DNA of 64,000 nucleotides, taken from the NCBI GenBank assembly GCA_017470055.1, contig JAFUFD010000060.1, forward strand, positions 35,392 through 99,391, given 5' to 3'. Position numbers and translations under genes: made by a program. Shown here one piece after another: positions 35,313 to 44,812 of the stretch. Each line of letters opens with the position of its first letter. Positions within the stretch are counted from its first letter, which is position 1. Origin of the DNA: Prevotella sp. (GTDB taxonomy: Bacteria > Bacteroidota > Bacteroidia > Bacteroidales > Bacteroidaceae). The notes under the pieces are model-generated. The model was not told the origin of the DNA, ran no database searches, and worked only from the letters and a program-made list of their open reading frames with translations.

Positions 35313-36626
35313 ATGATAAGTAAAAAACTCTTAATGCTACTCGCCATCCTGTTTGGCCTGTCAATCACCGTTCAGGCACAGATTGTGACGGAACAAGAAG
35401 ATGAAATGGATGAGGAAGACGAACTCATCGTCATAGACCAAAGTGGTAATGAGGAAGTCATCGACTTCCCAGAGGCAATGACCTACGACCTTGACAGTCT
35501 GCTCAATGAGTATATGGCAAAGACCTATCTCTCTGCAGAGGATTGCAACATGAGGAATGAGAATCCTTACTATCCTGAGGAGGTATATATCGACCGCTTA
35601 TCCCGTATGCCAACCATCATGGAGATGGCACATAACAAAGTGGTCCAGCAGTTCATTGATCGCTATGCGTCAAGACTGCGCGGAACGATCTCCTATGTCC
35701 TGGGGGCAGGTAATTTCTATATGCCCATCTTTGAGGAGGCACTGGAGACTTACCAGATTCCCTTGGAATTGAAATATCTGCCTGTCATCGAGTCGGCGTT
35801 AAATCCCAGAGCGGTGTCCCGTGTGGGAGCCACAGGACTCTGGCAGTTCATGCTTGCCACAGGTAAGCAATATAACCTGCAGATCAACTCCCTGGTGGAC
35901 GAGCGTCGTGATCCTATCAAGGCATCATATGCGGCAGCCCATCTGCTGAGTGACTTGTATAAAGTCTTTGGCGATTGGAACTTGGTCATTGCCGCCTATA
36001 ACTGTGGTTCTGGCAATGTGAGCAAGGCTATCCAGCGTTCTGGAGGCTCTAAGGACTATTGGCATATCTACCCGTATCTGCCCAGAGAAACTCGCGGTTA
36101 CGTGCCTGCCTTCATTGCCGCCAACTACATGATGACGTACTACTCCCAGCATAATATCTGTCCGATGAGCAGCAGACTGCCAGCGAAGACGGATACTGTG
36201 ATGGTCAACAGGAAAATACACTTGGAGCAGATATCCAAGGTATTGAACATTGATATTGAGATGCTACGTTCTCTCAACCCGATGTACCGCCACGACATCA
36301 TCCCTGGTAACACGGAGCCTTATGCACTCCGTCTGCCACAAGCGGACATCACCCGATTCATCGAGCAAGAGGATGCCATCTGCAACTACAGAGCCAGTGA
36401 ACTGCTGACCAACCGCATACAGGTAGAGGTCAATGACTACACGCCCACCTACTATCATAAGAGCAAGCGCTCCTACAAGAAAGGACGCAAGGGACGTGCA
36501 GGTCGCAACACAAGAGCCCACCATGGAGGCAAGAAGAGTGCCACACGCAGCAAGGGGCACTCCACTAAAGGTCGGGCTAAGGGCAAGTCCTCTGGTCGTA
36601 AATCATCCAAGAGAAGACGCAGGTAA
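35313..36626 (+). CDS. Membrane-associated lytic transglycosylase, MltD-like, with LysM and basic tail
   Basis: The 437-residue protein has a signal peptide (LLMLLAILFGLSITVQAQ), an acidic linker, an SLT domain (catalytic Glu in LPVIESALNPRA; GATGLWQFM; AAYNCGSGNV) and a LysM-like segment (about 315-360). Residues from about 382 to the end are almost only Lys, Arg, Gly, Ser and His, about 55 residues. It cleaves peptidoglycan glycan strands. The basic tail may bind anionic polymers or DNA; that is a guess. Confidence 0.9.
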   Translation: MISKKLLMLLAILFGLSITVQAQIVTEQEDEMDEEDELIVIDQSGNEEVIDFPEAMTYDLDSLLNEYMAKTYLSAEDCNMRNENPYYPEEVYIDRLSRMPTIMEMAHNKVVQQFIDRYASRLRGTISYVLGAGNFYMPIFEEALETYQIPLELKYLPVIESALNPRAVSRVGATGLWQFMLATGKQYNLQINSLVDERRDPIKASYAAAHLLSDLYKVFGDWNLVIAAYNCGSGNVSKAIQRSGGSKDYWHIYPYLPRETRGYVPAFIAANYMMTYYSQHNICPMSSRLPAKTDTVMVNRKIHLEQISKVLNIDIEMLRSLNPMYRHDIIPGNTEPYALRLPQADITRFIEQEDAICNYRASELLTNRIQVEVNDYTPTYYHKSKRSYKKGRKGRAGRNTRAHHGGKKSATRSKGHSTKGRAKGKSSGRKSSKRRRR

Positions 36627-36651
36627 TATATATAAATTAAGGTGTAAGGAT

Positions 36652-38922
36652 ATGGAAGACGAGAAAGACAAAATGCGCGAGGATAGTGACGATCAAATGG
36701 TCAATAGTGCCTTTCAGCACTTGTTGGACACTTATCTTGCATCACGTCATCGAAAGAAAGTCGACATCATTACCAAGGCTTTCAATTTTGCCCGACAGGC
36801 ACACAAAGGAGTGCGCCGCTTGTCTGGTGAGCCTTATATCCTGCATCCTATCTCTGTCGCCCAGATAGCCTGCGAGGAGGTCGGACTGGGTTCCACCAGT
36901 ATCTGTGCCGCCTTGCTTCATGATGTGGTGGAAGACACGGACTACACCACAGAGGATATTGAGAACATCTTTGGCGCTAAGATAGCCCAGATTGTAGATG
37001 GTCTGACCAAGATCAGTGGTGGCATCTTTGGGGAGCAGGCCTCAGCACAGGCAGAGAACTTCAAGAAGTTGCTATTGACAATGAGCGATGACATCCGTGT
37101 GATCCTTATCAAGATATGCGACCGCCTGCATAACATGCGCACCTTGGAGTCACAGCCCGCTAACAAGCAATATAAGATAGCCGGTGAGACCTTGTATATC
37201 TACGCTCCGCTTGCCAACCGTCTGGGTCTCTATAAGATCAAGTCCGAGTTGGAGAACCTCAGTTTCCAATACGAGCATCCTGACGAATATAAGAGCATCA
37301 AGGCAAAACTTGCTTCCACTGAGGCATCCCGCCACGAACTCTTCGACCAGTTTACGGCGCCTATTGAGGAGGCGCTCCGACACATGGGCATCAAATACGA
37401 GATCAAGGAGCGTGTCAAGACCCCCTACTCTATCTGGAGCAAGATGCAGAATAAGCACGTGACTTTTGACGAGATTTACGACATCCTCGCCGTCCGTATC
37501 ATCTTTACCCCGGATAAGCGTGAGGAGGAGGTCAACGAGTGCTTTAACATCTATGTCGCCATCTCCAAGATATACAAGTCACATCCTGACCGACTGCGCG
37601 ACTGGTTGAACCACCCAAAGGCAAACGGCTATCAGGCACTGCATGTCACCCTGATGTCGAAACAAGGTCGATGGATAGAGGTGCAGATACGCTCTGACCG
37701 CATGGACGAGATCGCCGAACAAGGTTTTGCCGCCCATTGGAAATACAAGGAGGGAGAAGGTGCCGAATATACAGAGGACGAGAGCGAACTCAACGAATGG
37801 CTGCGTACCATCAAGGAGATTCTGGACGACCCACAGCCGGATGCGATGGATTTTCTGGATGCCATCAAACTCAACCTCTTTGCCTCGGAGATTTTCGTCT
37901 TCACGCCAAAGGGAGAGATCAAGACGATGCCGACAGGTTGTACGGCACTCGACTTTGCCTTCAGCATCCACACTTTCCTGGGCTCCCATTGTATTGGCGC
38001 CAAGGTAAACCATAAACTCGTGCCGCTAAGCCACAAACTAAAGAGTGGCGACCAGGTCGAGATCCTGACCTCCAAGGCGCAACATGTACAGGCATCATGG
38101 ATTAATTTCGTCTCCACCGCAAAGGCGAAGGCGAAGATACAGGCTATCTTGCGCCGTAACGGCAGGGAGATACAGAAGCAAGGGGAGGACATCCTCGATG
38201 CTTTCCTGAAGAAGAACAACATCGAGAACACGACTGCTGTCGCCGATAAGTTGGCGGCATTCCATGAGGAGCGTCATCGGGAGGACTTCTTCCAAGCCTT
38301 GGGTGAGAAGACCATCCTGCTGGGCGAGAAAGACCTTGACGAACTACAAGGCAAGAACACAGGTGATGGCAAGAGAGGCTGGCGACGCCTTGTTCCCTTC
38401 TTGGGCAGAAACAAGCAGAAGAAAGACGACACCAACCCACAGGAACTGTTTATCGTTCCCGAGAAGTTCAACAGGAAGAAGCCTATCTTCATCAACGACG
38501 ACAACATCGGACAATACAAGTTCCGTCATTGCTGTCACCCTATCCCTGGTGACGATATCCTTGGCTTTATCGACAACAAGCACCGCATAGAGATTCACAA
38601 GCGCGACTGTCCTGTCGCCGCCAAACTCAAGACCAGTTATGGCAACCGCATCCTCGATGCGAAATGGGACATGCACAAACGCCTTTTCTTCGATGCCTCC
38701 ATCCATATAGAGGGTATTGATCGTATGGGAATGGTGATGGACATCTCCAGTGTCATCTCCTCGCAGATGAGTGTCAACATCCACAAGGTCACCATCACCA
38801 GCGAGGAAGGAGTCTTCGACGGGGATATCGAACTTCGTGTCCACGACCGTGAGGATGTGAAGGACATCATCGACCAGTTGAAGAAGATAGAAGGTCTGCA
38901 GGAAGTCACCCAAATCATGTAA
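36652..38922 (+). CDS. spoT: Bifunctional (p)ppGpp synthase/hydrolase, RelA/SpoT family
   Basis: The start chosen is ATG 36652, after the mltD stop; the frame is open farther upstream only inside mltD. The 756-residue protein has an HD hydrolase domain (HD at residues 90-91 in LLHDVVEDTDY), a synthetase domain (GYQALHVTL, EVQIRSDRMDE), a TGS domain (VFTPKGEIKTMPTG), a conserved Cys region (FRHCCHPIPGDD) and a C-terminal ACT domain. The intact HD motif indicates hydrolysis as well as synthesis. It is followed 4 bases later by the pectinesterase gene. Confidence 0.95.
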   Translation: MEDEKDKMREDSDDQMVNSAFQHLLDTYLASRHRKKVDIITKAFNFARQAHKGVRRLSGEPYILHPISVAQIACEEVGLGSTSICAALLHDVVEDTDYTTEDIENIFGAKIAQIVDGLTKISGGIFGEQASAQAENFKKLLLTMSDDIRVILIKICDRLHNMRTLESQPANKQYKIAGETLYIYAPLANRLGLYKIKSELENLSFQYEHPDEYKSIKAKLASTEASRHELFDQFTAPIEEALRHMGIKYEIKERVKTPYSIWSKMQNKHVTFDEIYDILAVRIIFTPDKREEEVNECFNIYVAISKIYKSHPDRLRDWLNHPKANGYQALHVTLMSKQGRWIEVQIRSDRMDEIAEQGFAAHWKYKEGEGAEYTEDESELNEWLRTIKEILDDPQPDAMDFLDAIKLNLFASEIFVFTPKGEIKTMPTGCTALDFAFSIHTFLGSHCIGAKVNHKLVPLSHKLKSGDQVEILTSKAQHVQASWINFVSTAKAKAKIQAILRRNGREIQKQGEDILDAFLKKNNIENTTAVADKLAAFHEERHREDFFQALGEKTILLGEKDLDELQGKNTGDGKRGWRRLVPFLGRNKQKKDDTNPQELFIVPEKFNRKKPIFINDDNIGQYKFRHCCHPIPGDDILGFIDNKHRIEIHKRDCPVAAKLKTSYGNRILDAKWDMHKRLFFDASIHIEGIDRMGMVMDISSVISSQMSVNIHKVTITSEEGVFDGDIELRVHDREDVKDIIDQLKKIEGLQEVTQIM

Positions 38923-38926
38923 CGAT

Positions 38927-39901
38927 ATGAAAAAACTACTAACACTAACCATCGCCTTACTGGCTATCGTCAATGCACAGGCAGCCAACAACTATGACAA
39001 TCCCGATACCCTCGTCGTGGCACGTGATGGCACGGGGCAGTTCCGCAATATCGCTGATGCTATTGAGGTATGCCGTGCCTTTATGGAGTATCATAAAGTC
39101 ATCTATGTCAAGAAAGGCACCTATAAGGAGAAACTCGTCATCCCACAATGGCTGACGAATATCGAGATATGCGGTGAGGACCGTGACAATACCATCATCA
39201 CGTGGGACGACCATGCCAATATCTACCTCCCCGCCATTGGCAAGGGAATGGGTACCTTCCGCACCTATACCCTCAAGATCCAGGGAAGCCGCATCACCTT
39301 GAGGAATATCACTGTCGAGAATAATGCCGCCCGACTGGGACAGGCTGTCGCCCTGCATACCGAAGGTGACCAGTTGACCTTCATCAACTGCCGTTTCCTC
39401 GGACATCAGGACACCATCTATACAGGTAATGCGAAATGCCGTCACTATTTCAAGGACTGCTATATCGAGGGAACGACCGACTTCATCTTCGGTCCCTCCA
39501 CCGCATGGTTTGAGAACTGTGACATCCTCTGCAAGGCAGACTCCTATATCACCGCCGCCTCTACCCCACAGGATGTACTCTACGGCTATATCTTCAACAA
39601 TTGCCGTATCACTGCCGATGCTCATGTCAACAAGGTCTATTTAGGCAGACCTTGGCGTGACTATGGCTATACCCTCTTCATGAATTGCGAGTTGCCAAAG
39701 CAGATTCGCCCAGAGGGATGGCACCACTGGCGTGAGGAGGCTAAGCAGACGGCACGCTATCTGGAGTATAACAACCGTGGAGAGGGTGCCGCCACTGACA
39801 AACGTGTCGGTTGGAGCCGCCAATTGCCGAAGAAGGAGGCGCAACAGATTACGCTTAAGAAAGTGTTTGCCCTTAACGATGAGTGGATTCCTGCCGAATA
39901 G
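38927..39901 (+). CDS. Pectinesterase, carbohydrate esterase family 8
   Basis: The 324-residue protein has a signal peptide (LLTLTIALLAIVNAQA) and a right-handed beta-helix with the CE8 active site: GQAVAL, GHQDTIY, TTDFIFG and YLGRPWRDY supply the Gln, two Asp and Arg/Trp. It removes methyl groups from homogalacturonan outside the cytoplasm. No pectate lyase or susC/D gene is near, and its start 4 bases after spoT suggests read-through expression. Confidence 0.93.
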   Translation: MKKLLTLTIALLAIVNAQAANNYDNPDTLVVARDGTGQFRNIADAIEVCRAFMEYHKVIYVKKGTYKEKLVIPQWLTNIEICGEDRDNTIITWDDHANIYLPAIGKGMGTFRTYTLKIQGSRITLRNITVENNAARLGQAVALHTEGDQLTFINCRFLGHQDTIYTGNAKCRHYFKDCYIEGTTDFIFGPSTAWFENCDILCKADSYITAASTPQDVLYGYIFNNCRITADAHVNKVYLGRPWRDYGYTLFMNCELPKQIRPEGWHHWREEAKQTARYLEYNNRGEGAATDKRVGWSRQLPKKEAQQITLKKVFALNDEWIPAE

Positions 39902-39965
39902 TCTCTTCTGTTAAGAAACCATAATTATTAAGGTCTTAGGGGTTACAACTTATTGAAATTTTTAG

Positions 39966-39973
39966 TACCTTTG
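39966..39973 (+). promoter_or_regulatory. -7 box of the tolC-hlyD-MFS operon
   Basis: TACCTTTG lies 37 bases before ATG 40011. A -33 box at the normal distance is not clear. Confidence 0.6.
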
Positions 39974-40010
39974 CACGCCAATTTACAATGAGTTGGCTTG
40001 TAAAGTTATT

Positions 40011-41309
40011 ATGAAATACAGAAGTGTTGCGCTTCTGATGGTTGTAATCGGTGCGATGCCGATGAAGGCCCAAGAGAAGCGAACGATAACAGTCGGTCAA
40101 CTGTTTGAGTTAGTAGAAAGCAACAGCAAGACTCTTCAGACACAGAAGACAAGCGTAGAATTTGCGAGTAAGGGTATCGAAGCGGCGAAAAGTCAACGCT
40201 TGCCAGACATCAACACCAGTTTATCTGTCAGTTACAATGGCAATGTCCTCATCACCGACCGTCATTTCGGTGATGCGCATGGCTATAGTGTGCCACATTT
40301 CGGCAATTCCTTTGCCTTAGAGGCACAGCAGGTAGTCTATGCGGGTGGAGCCATTGACGCTGGCATCCGCATGGCAATGCTACAAAAAGAGCAGGCCATA
40401 GCCAGCGAGCAACAGACAAGAGAGCAACAGCGTTTCCTGGTGTTAGCACAGTACCTGGATCTTTTCAAGATTGGCAACCGCATGCAGGTGTATGAGAAGA
40501 ACATCGAGTTGACAGCCCATCTGATAGAGGACATCAAGGCGAAGCACGAGGAGGGCATGGCACTCCGTAATGATGTCACTCGCTACGAACTGCAGATGGA
40601 GGACCTGCGCTTGGGGTTGCGCAAACTGCAAGACCAGCGTGCCATCCTCAATTACCAACTGTGCAACACCTTGGGACTTGCCCAAGAGACAGAGATTGTA
40701 CCCGCTGTTGAGTATGACACCACCAATACCAGTCTAAGCAACTGGCAGTCGGAGGCGCTGAGCAATAGTCCCTTGCTACAACAGACACAAATAGGCAAGC
40801 AGATGGCGACAGAGGGGCTACGCCTTGCCAAGAGTGAGATGCTGCCGAAGATAGCCTTAGTGGCTGCCGATAACCTCAGCGGTCCCTTTTCGTATGACAT
40901 TCCCCCCAAGGACATCAACTACAACTACTGGTTCGTAGGCATAGGGGTGAAATACTCCCTCAGTTCTCTGTTCAAGTCCAACAAAAAGATACAACAGGCA
41001 CGCATCAATACCCGCCATACGGACGAGGCGCATGCCGTGGCACAGGAGCAGTTGAGCAACCAGGTGCAACAGGCCTACACTCTCTACCAACAGGCTTTTG
41101 CGGAGTTGGACACCCAACAGAAGAGTGTGCAACTGGCTCGCCAGAACTATGAGGTGGTCAACAACCGTTATCTGTCGCAACTGGCACTTATCACCGACAT
41201 GCTCGATGCCTCGAACATCAAACTCAACGCAGAGTTGCAGGAAGTAGACGCCCGCACCAATATCGTCTACAATTATTATAAAATGAAGTTTATCACAGGA
41301 ACATTATAA
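40011..41309 (+). CDS. TolC-family outer-membrane efflux protein
   Basis: The start chosen is ATG 40011 (MKYRSVALLMVV). The 432-residue protein has a signal peptide ending near KAQE and two OEP repeats with long helices (about 60-200 and 260-420). It forms the outer-membrane duct of a tripartite efflux pump. The next two genes supply the adaptor and inner-membrane transporter. Confidence 0.9.
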   Translation: MKYRSVALLMVVIGAMPMKAQEKRTITVGQLFELVESNSKTLQTQKTSVEFASKGIEAAKSQRLPDINTSLSVSYNGNVLITDRHFGDAHGYSVPHFGNSFALEAQQVVYAGGAIDAGIRMAMLQKEQAIASEQQTREQQRFLVLAQYLDLFKIGNRMQVYEKNIELTAHLIEDIKAKHEEGMALRNDVTRYELQMEDLRLGLRKLQDQRAILNYQLCNTLGLAQETEIVPAVEYDTTNTSLSNWQSEALSNSPLLQQTQIGKQMATEGLRLAKSEMLPKIALVAADNLSGPFSYDIPPKDINYNYWFVGIGVKYSLSSLFKSNKKIQQARINTRHTDEAHAVAQEQLSNQVQQAYTLYQQAFAELDTQQKSVQLARQNYEVVNNRYLSQLALITDMLDASNIKLNAELQEVDARTNIVYNYYKMKFITGTL

Positions 41310-41313
41310 GATT

Positions 41314-42351
41314 ATGAGCAACAAAAAGAATATCAAGAGAATCTACAATATCGCCATCATTACAGTCATCATCATTGCCCTCGCACTGGTATGTAGCCGC
41401 TTTATACATTGGGGCAATGTGGAGTATACGGACGACGCACAGGTATGGCGACATATCTCACCGATCAACACCCGTGTGCAGGGATTCATCAAGGAAATCC
41501 GCTTTGAGGATTACCAACACGTCAAGAAGGGCGATACCCTCGTTATCATCGAGGATGCCGAATACCAGTTGCAACTCGCTCAGGCAGAGGCACAACTGAA
41601 AGGATCACGCTCTGGCTCATCCGCTGTCAGCGCAGGCATGAACACCACAGCGAGCAACGTCCGTGTGGCTGCCGCCGGCATTGAGGAGGCACGTGTCAAT
41701 ATGGAGAACGCCAAGGCTGACTACGACCGCTATGCCACCCTTTTGAAGAAAGACGCTGTCACCCGCCAGCAATACGACAATGCCAAGGCACGCTATGAGG
41801 CAGCCCAGGCACGCTACCAGCAGGCAAACAGCCAGAAGCAGTCTACCGCCTTGGTACAGAGCGAACAGGCTCAGCGTCTCCATCAGACACACGCAGGCAC
41901 TTCTGTGGCGGAGGCGGCTGTTAACCTCGCTCGCCTGAACCTCTCCTATACAGTCATTGTCGCCACCTGCGACGGTGTGATGGGACGCAAGGATATTCAG
42001 GTCGGGCAGTTGGTGCAACCTGGTCAGCAACTCGCGCGCATCGTGGACGACCATCAGATATGGGTAGTCGCCAACTATCGTGAGACGCAGATGAGGCACA
42101 TCAAGACAGGTAGTCTGGTGGAGTTCTCCGCTGACGCCATCCCTGATGTCACTTTCAAGGGCGAGGTGGAGGCTATTGCCGCAGGCACAGGCAGTGCCTT
42201 CTCCCCTATCCCTGTCGATAATGCGACAGGTAATTTCGTCAAGGTGGAGCAGCGTGTCCCTGTGCGCATCAAACTAACTGGCGACAATAAGCCTGAGGAT
42301 GTGGCTCGCCTGCTTGCCGGTCTGAACGTAGAAACAGAAGTGAGGTATTAA
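41314..42351 (+). CDS. HlyD/EmrA-type membrane fusion protein
   Basis: The 345-residue protein has one N-terminal membrane segment (about 11-30), a biotinyl-lipoyl-like domain (DTLVIIEDAEY), a coiled-coil hairpin (about 85-195) and a second lipoyl half (VGQLVQPGQQLARIV). It bridges the MFS transporter and the TolC channel. It lies 4 bases after the tolC-like gene and overlaps the transporter start by one base. Confidence 0.9.
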   Translation: MSNKKNIKRIYNIAIITVIIIALALVCSRFIHWGNVEYTDDAQVWRHISPINTRVQGFIKEIRFEDYQHVKKGDTLVIIEDAEYQLQLAQAEAQLKGSRSGSSAVSAGMNTTASNVRVAAAGIEEARVNMENAKADYDRYATLLKKDAVTRQQYDNAKARYEAAQARYQQANSQKQSTALVQSEQAQRLHQTHAGTSVAEAAVNLARLNLSYTVIVATCDGVMGRKDIQVGQLVQPGQQLARIVDDHQIWVVANYRETQMRHIKTGSLVEFSADAIPDVTFKGEVEAIAAGTGSAFSPIPVDNATGNFVKVEQRVPVRIKLTGDNKPEDVARLLAGLNVETEVRY

Positions 42352-43886
42352 TGGCAGATTGGAATAACCAGAAGTTTGCCATGCCGATGTTCAACGACTG
42401 GGTGCCTGAGGGCATCCGTCCTTGGATCTATCTGCTCTTCGCATTCTTCTTTCAGTTGTCAGGTGGCATCTATTTCGCCAACCTGCAGAATATGATGGGG
42501 GCGACCTCGATGATGCGTGAGGACATCCAACTGATAGCCATGTTCGGAGTCGTGGGGGTTAACATGCCCTTCCCTTTCCTCTTCCGCTTCAAGTTGCGCT
42601 TCACCAATCGCCAACTCCTCATCAATGCGGCACTGGTTATTATCGCATGTAATATCCTCTGCCTCTATGTCACATGGCTGCCTGCGCTCTGTGCCATCTC
42701 CTATGTCGCAGGTTTCTTCAAACTCTGCGGCACGTTCGAGTGCTTCTCGAATATCCGCCTGTGGATATCTCCTAAACAAGACTTCGGGGTCTTTCTCCCC
42801 ACCATCTATATTGTCATATTAGCCGCCATGCCGGCAAGCAACTGGATGGCTCAGCAACTGACCATCGCCTTCGACTCTTGGCAGATGATGCACTGGTTCA
42901 TGGTGGCGCTGATGCTCTTGGTGGTACTCGTCATCTATACCTGTACGCACCCTTGGCGCTTTATGAAGCCACTCCCCCTTATCTCGCTCGACTGGCTCGG
43001 CTGCATCCTCTGGTCAGCAGTCATGCTGGAGATTATCTGGCTGTTCACCTATGGAGAGTACTATAACTGGTGGGATGCTCCTGTATGGCGTTCCGTACTG
43101 GTGGCGCTACCTATCACCCTTGCCGTAACCATCGGACGAATGCTGCATATCCGCCATCCTTACATTGACCCGAAGGTGTGGCCTCATGCCCGTCTGATTC
43201 CCATTCTGGGGATGTTCTTCATCGCTGAGGTGATGAATGCCACACCCCATGCGCTGCAAAACACCCTAACGGGTGGTATTCTCCATTGGGGATTCACAAC
43301 AACCAACCAACTCTATATCTTCGAGTTCATCGGCTATGCCCTCGGCGCTGCCTTCACCGTATTCTGGCATCGCCCATTGCACCAGAAGTACACCCGCCTG
43401 TTGACTGTTGGTTTCTTCTGCCTGCTGATGTATCAGGTGATGATGTATTTCTACGTTTCACCCATCCTGAATATCGAACGGTTATGGATGCCTACCGTAT
43501 TGCGCACCTTTGGCTATGCCATTTTCTTTGCGACAATGACGCTCTATCTGAAAGACCTCATCGCCTTCCCCACTTTCTTCCATTCCCTGACTGTCAGCGG
43601 TTTCATCCGCAATGGTGTGGGTGAGTCGGTATGCTCAGGGGTCTACAACTACGGACTGCGCCATCAGATAGCAGATACCCTGAACCGAGGCATCCACCCT
43701 GATATGCAGGGAATCATCTTAGTGGCTGTCAAGGAGATGTTTGGTCTCATGTGCCTGATTGGGGGATTCACCCTCCTGCTCATGCTGCTCTATGACGTAC
43801 AACCCGTACGCAGCACCATGCAGAAGATGATGCCACTCAATAAAATCGGCAGAATGCTAAAACGCAGGATGAGATTAGGTTACTGA
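42351..43886 (+). CDS. EmrB-like MFS multidrug transporter
   Basis: The 511-residue protein has about 14 hydrophobic segments as in the DHA2 drug-proton antiporters. The sequence is diverged from the canonical EmrB motifs; its assignment rests largely on topology and on the upstream adaptor and channel. It would export toxic compounds across both membranes. Its last 7 bases overlap the convergent merR gene. Confidence 0.82.
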   Translation: MADWNNQKFAMPMFNDWVPEGIRPWIYLLFAFFFQLSGGIYFANLQNMMGATSMMREDIQLIAMFGVVGVNMPFPFLFRFKLRFTNRQLLINAALVIIACNILCLYVTWLPALCAISYVAGFFKLCGTFECFSNIRLWISPKQDFGVFLPTIYIVILAAMPASNWMAQQLTIAFDSWQMMHWFMVALMLLVVLVIYTCTHPWRFMKPLPLISLDWLGCILWSAVMLEIIWLFTYGEYYNWWDAPVWRSVLVALPITLAVTIGRMLHIRHPYIDPKVWPHARLIPILGMFFIAEVMNATPHALQNTLTGGILHWGFTTTNQLYIFEFIGYALGAAFTVFWHRPLHQKYTRLLTVGFFCLLMYQVMMYFYVSPILNIERLWMPTVLRTFGYAIFFATMTLYLKDLIAFPTFFHSLTVSGFIRNGVGESVCSGVYNYGLRHQIADTLNRGIHPDMQGIILVAVKEMFGLMCLIGGFTLLLMLLYDVQPVRSTMQKMMPLNKIGRMLKRRMRLGY

Positions 43887-44236
43887 AGATAGTCCATCTG
43901 TTTTTTCAACGCTTGAAGTTGCTCACGAACGTCAATCAGTTTCGTGAGCACTTCCGCTCTCTTGTTGGCACCATCACGATTGGCGTTGATGATACGCTTG
44001 GCGGCGGCGAGTTTGAAGCCACGCACCTTCACCAGATTATGGATCAACTTAATCTGGTCGATATCCTTTTGCTGATACTGGCGAATCTTTGCCGGTCCAC
44101 TCGTCTTCGGCTTCAGATAGGGGAACTCCGTCTCCCAATAGCGTAACGTGCTCTCATTCACGCCAAACATCTCTGCCACCTCCTTGATGGAGTAGTACAA
44201 TTTCAGATTCTTGTTCAGATTCAGTGCCATAGTCAT
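43880..44236 (-). CDS. MerR-family transcriptional regulator
   Basis: The 118-residue protein has a MerR winged helix (YYSIKEVAEMFGVNESTLRYWE) followed by a basic helix and a short leucine-rich coiled coil, with no effector domain. A second possible start is 6 bases downstream. It could regulate the adjacent efflux operon, but this short form is common in Bacteroidota and also occurs apart from such genes. Confidence 0.88.
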   Translation of the reverse strand: MTMALNLNKNLKLYYSIKEVAEMFGVNESTLRYWETEFPYLKPKTSGPAKIRQYQQKDIDQIKLIHNLVKVRGFKLAAAKRIINANRDGANKRAEVLTKLIDVREQLQALKKQMDYLQ

Positions 44237-44258
44237 CGTCTTTTGATTACCGATGTTG

Positions 44259-44266
44259 CAAAGATA
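44259..44266 (-). promoter_or_regulatory. merR promoter -7 box
   Basis: Minus-strand TATCTTTG lies 22 bases before the merR start. A TTCCCG/CGGGAA hairpin (44284-44302) is nearby; it could terminate plus-strand transcripts. Confidence 0.6.
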
Positions 44267-44338
44267 ATCATTATTTCTGAAACTTCCCGCAAAAGACGGG
44301 AAAATTATTTTCTCACCATCTTCTTTTTACCTGCAACG

Positions 44339-44812
44339 TCACTTGCTAATTAAAGCGACAGCATAGGCGGAGATACCTTCCTCACGACCTGTGAAGCCGA
44401 GTTTCTCTGTGGTTGTCGCCTTGATGGAGATTGCATCCACGTCACAACCGATGACTTGTGCCATACACTGTTGCATAGCGGGGATATGGGGATTCATCTT
44501 CGGACGCTCCGCACAGATCGTGGCATCGATATTCACCAAGTGATAACCCTTGGTGGCGATGAGGTCAATGGTCTTCTTGAGGATGATCTTGCTGTCCATC
44601 CCCTCCGTCTCAGCACTGGTGTCGGGGAAGTGATAGCCGATATCACGCATGTTGGCAGCACCCAGGATAGCGTCACAGATGGCATGTATCAGCACATCGG
44701 CATCACTATGTCCAAGAAGTCCTAACGCATGGTCTAACTTGATGCCGCCCATCCATAGTTCCCGACCAGGAACCAACTGATGGACATCATATCCCATCCC
44801 TACTCTGATCAT
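44339..44812 (-). CDS. ispF: 2-C-methyl-D-erythritol 2,4-cyclodiphosphate synthase
   Basis: The 157-residue protein has GMGYDVHQL with the zinc Asp and His, LLGHSDADVLIHAICDA, and TTEKLGFTGREEGI. It makes the cyclic diphosphate of the MEP isoprenoid pathway, to which dxr in this window also belongs. It overlaps porV by 4 bases. Confidence 0.96.
   Translation of the reverse strand: MIRVGMGYDVHQLVPGRELWMGGIKLDHALGLLGHSDADVLIHAICDAILGAANMRDIGYHFPDTSAETEGMDSKIILKKTIDLIATKGYHLVNIDATICAERPKMNPHIPAMQQCMAQVIGCDVDAISIKATTTEKLGFTGREEGISAYAVALISK

Noticed and set aside
36433-36651. N-terminal extension of the SpoT protein
   Set aside because: The frame is open upstream only because it overlaps the repetitive basic tail of mltD; ATG 36652 gives the normal family start.
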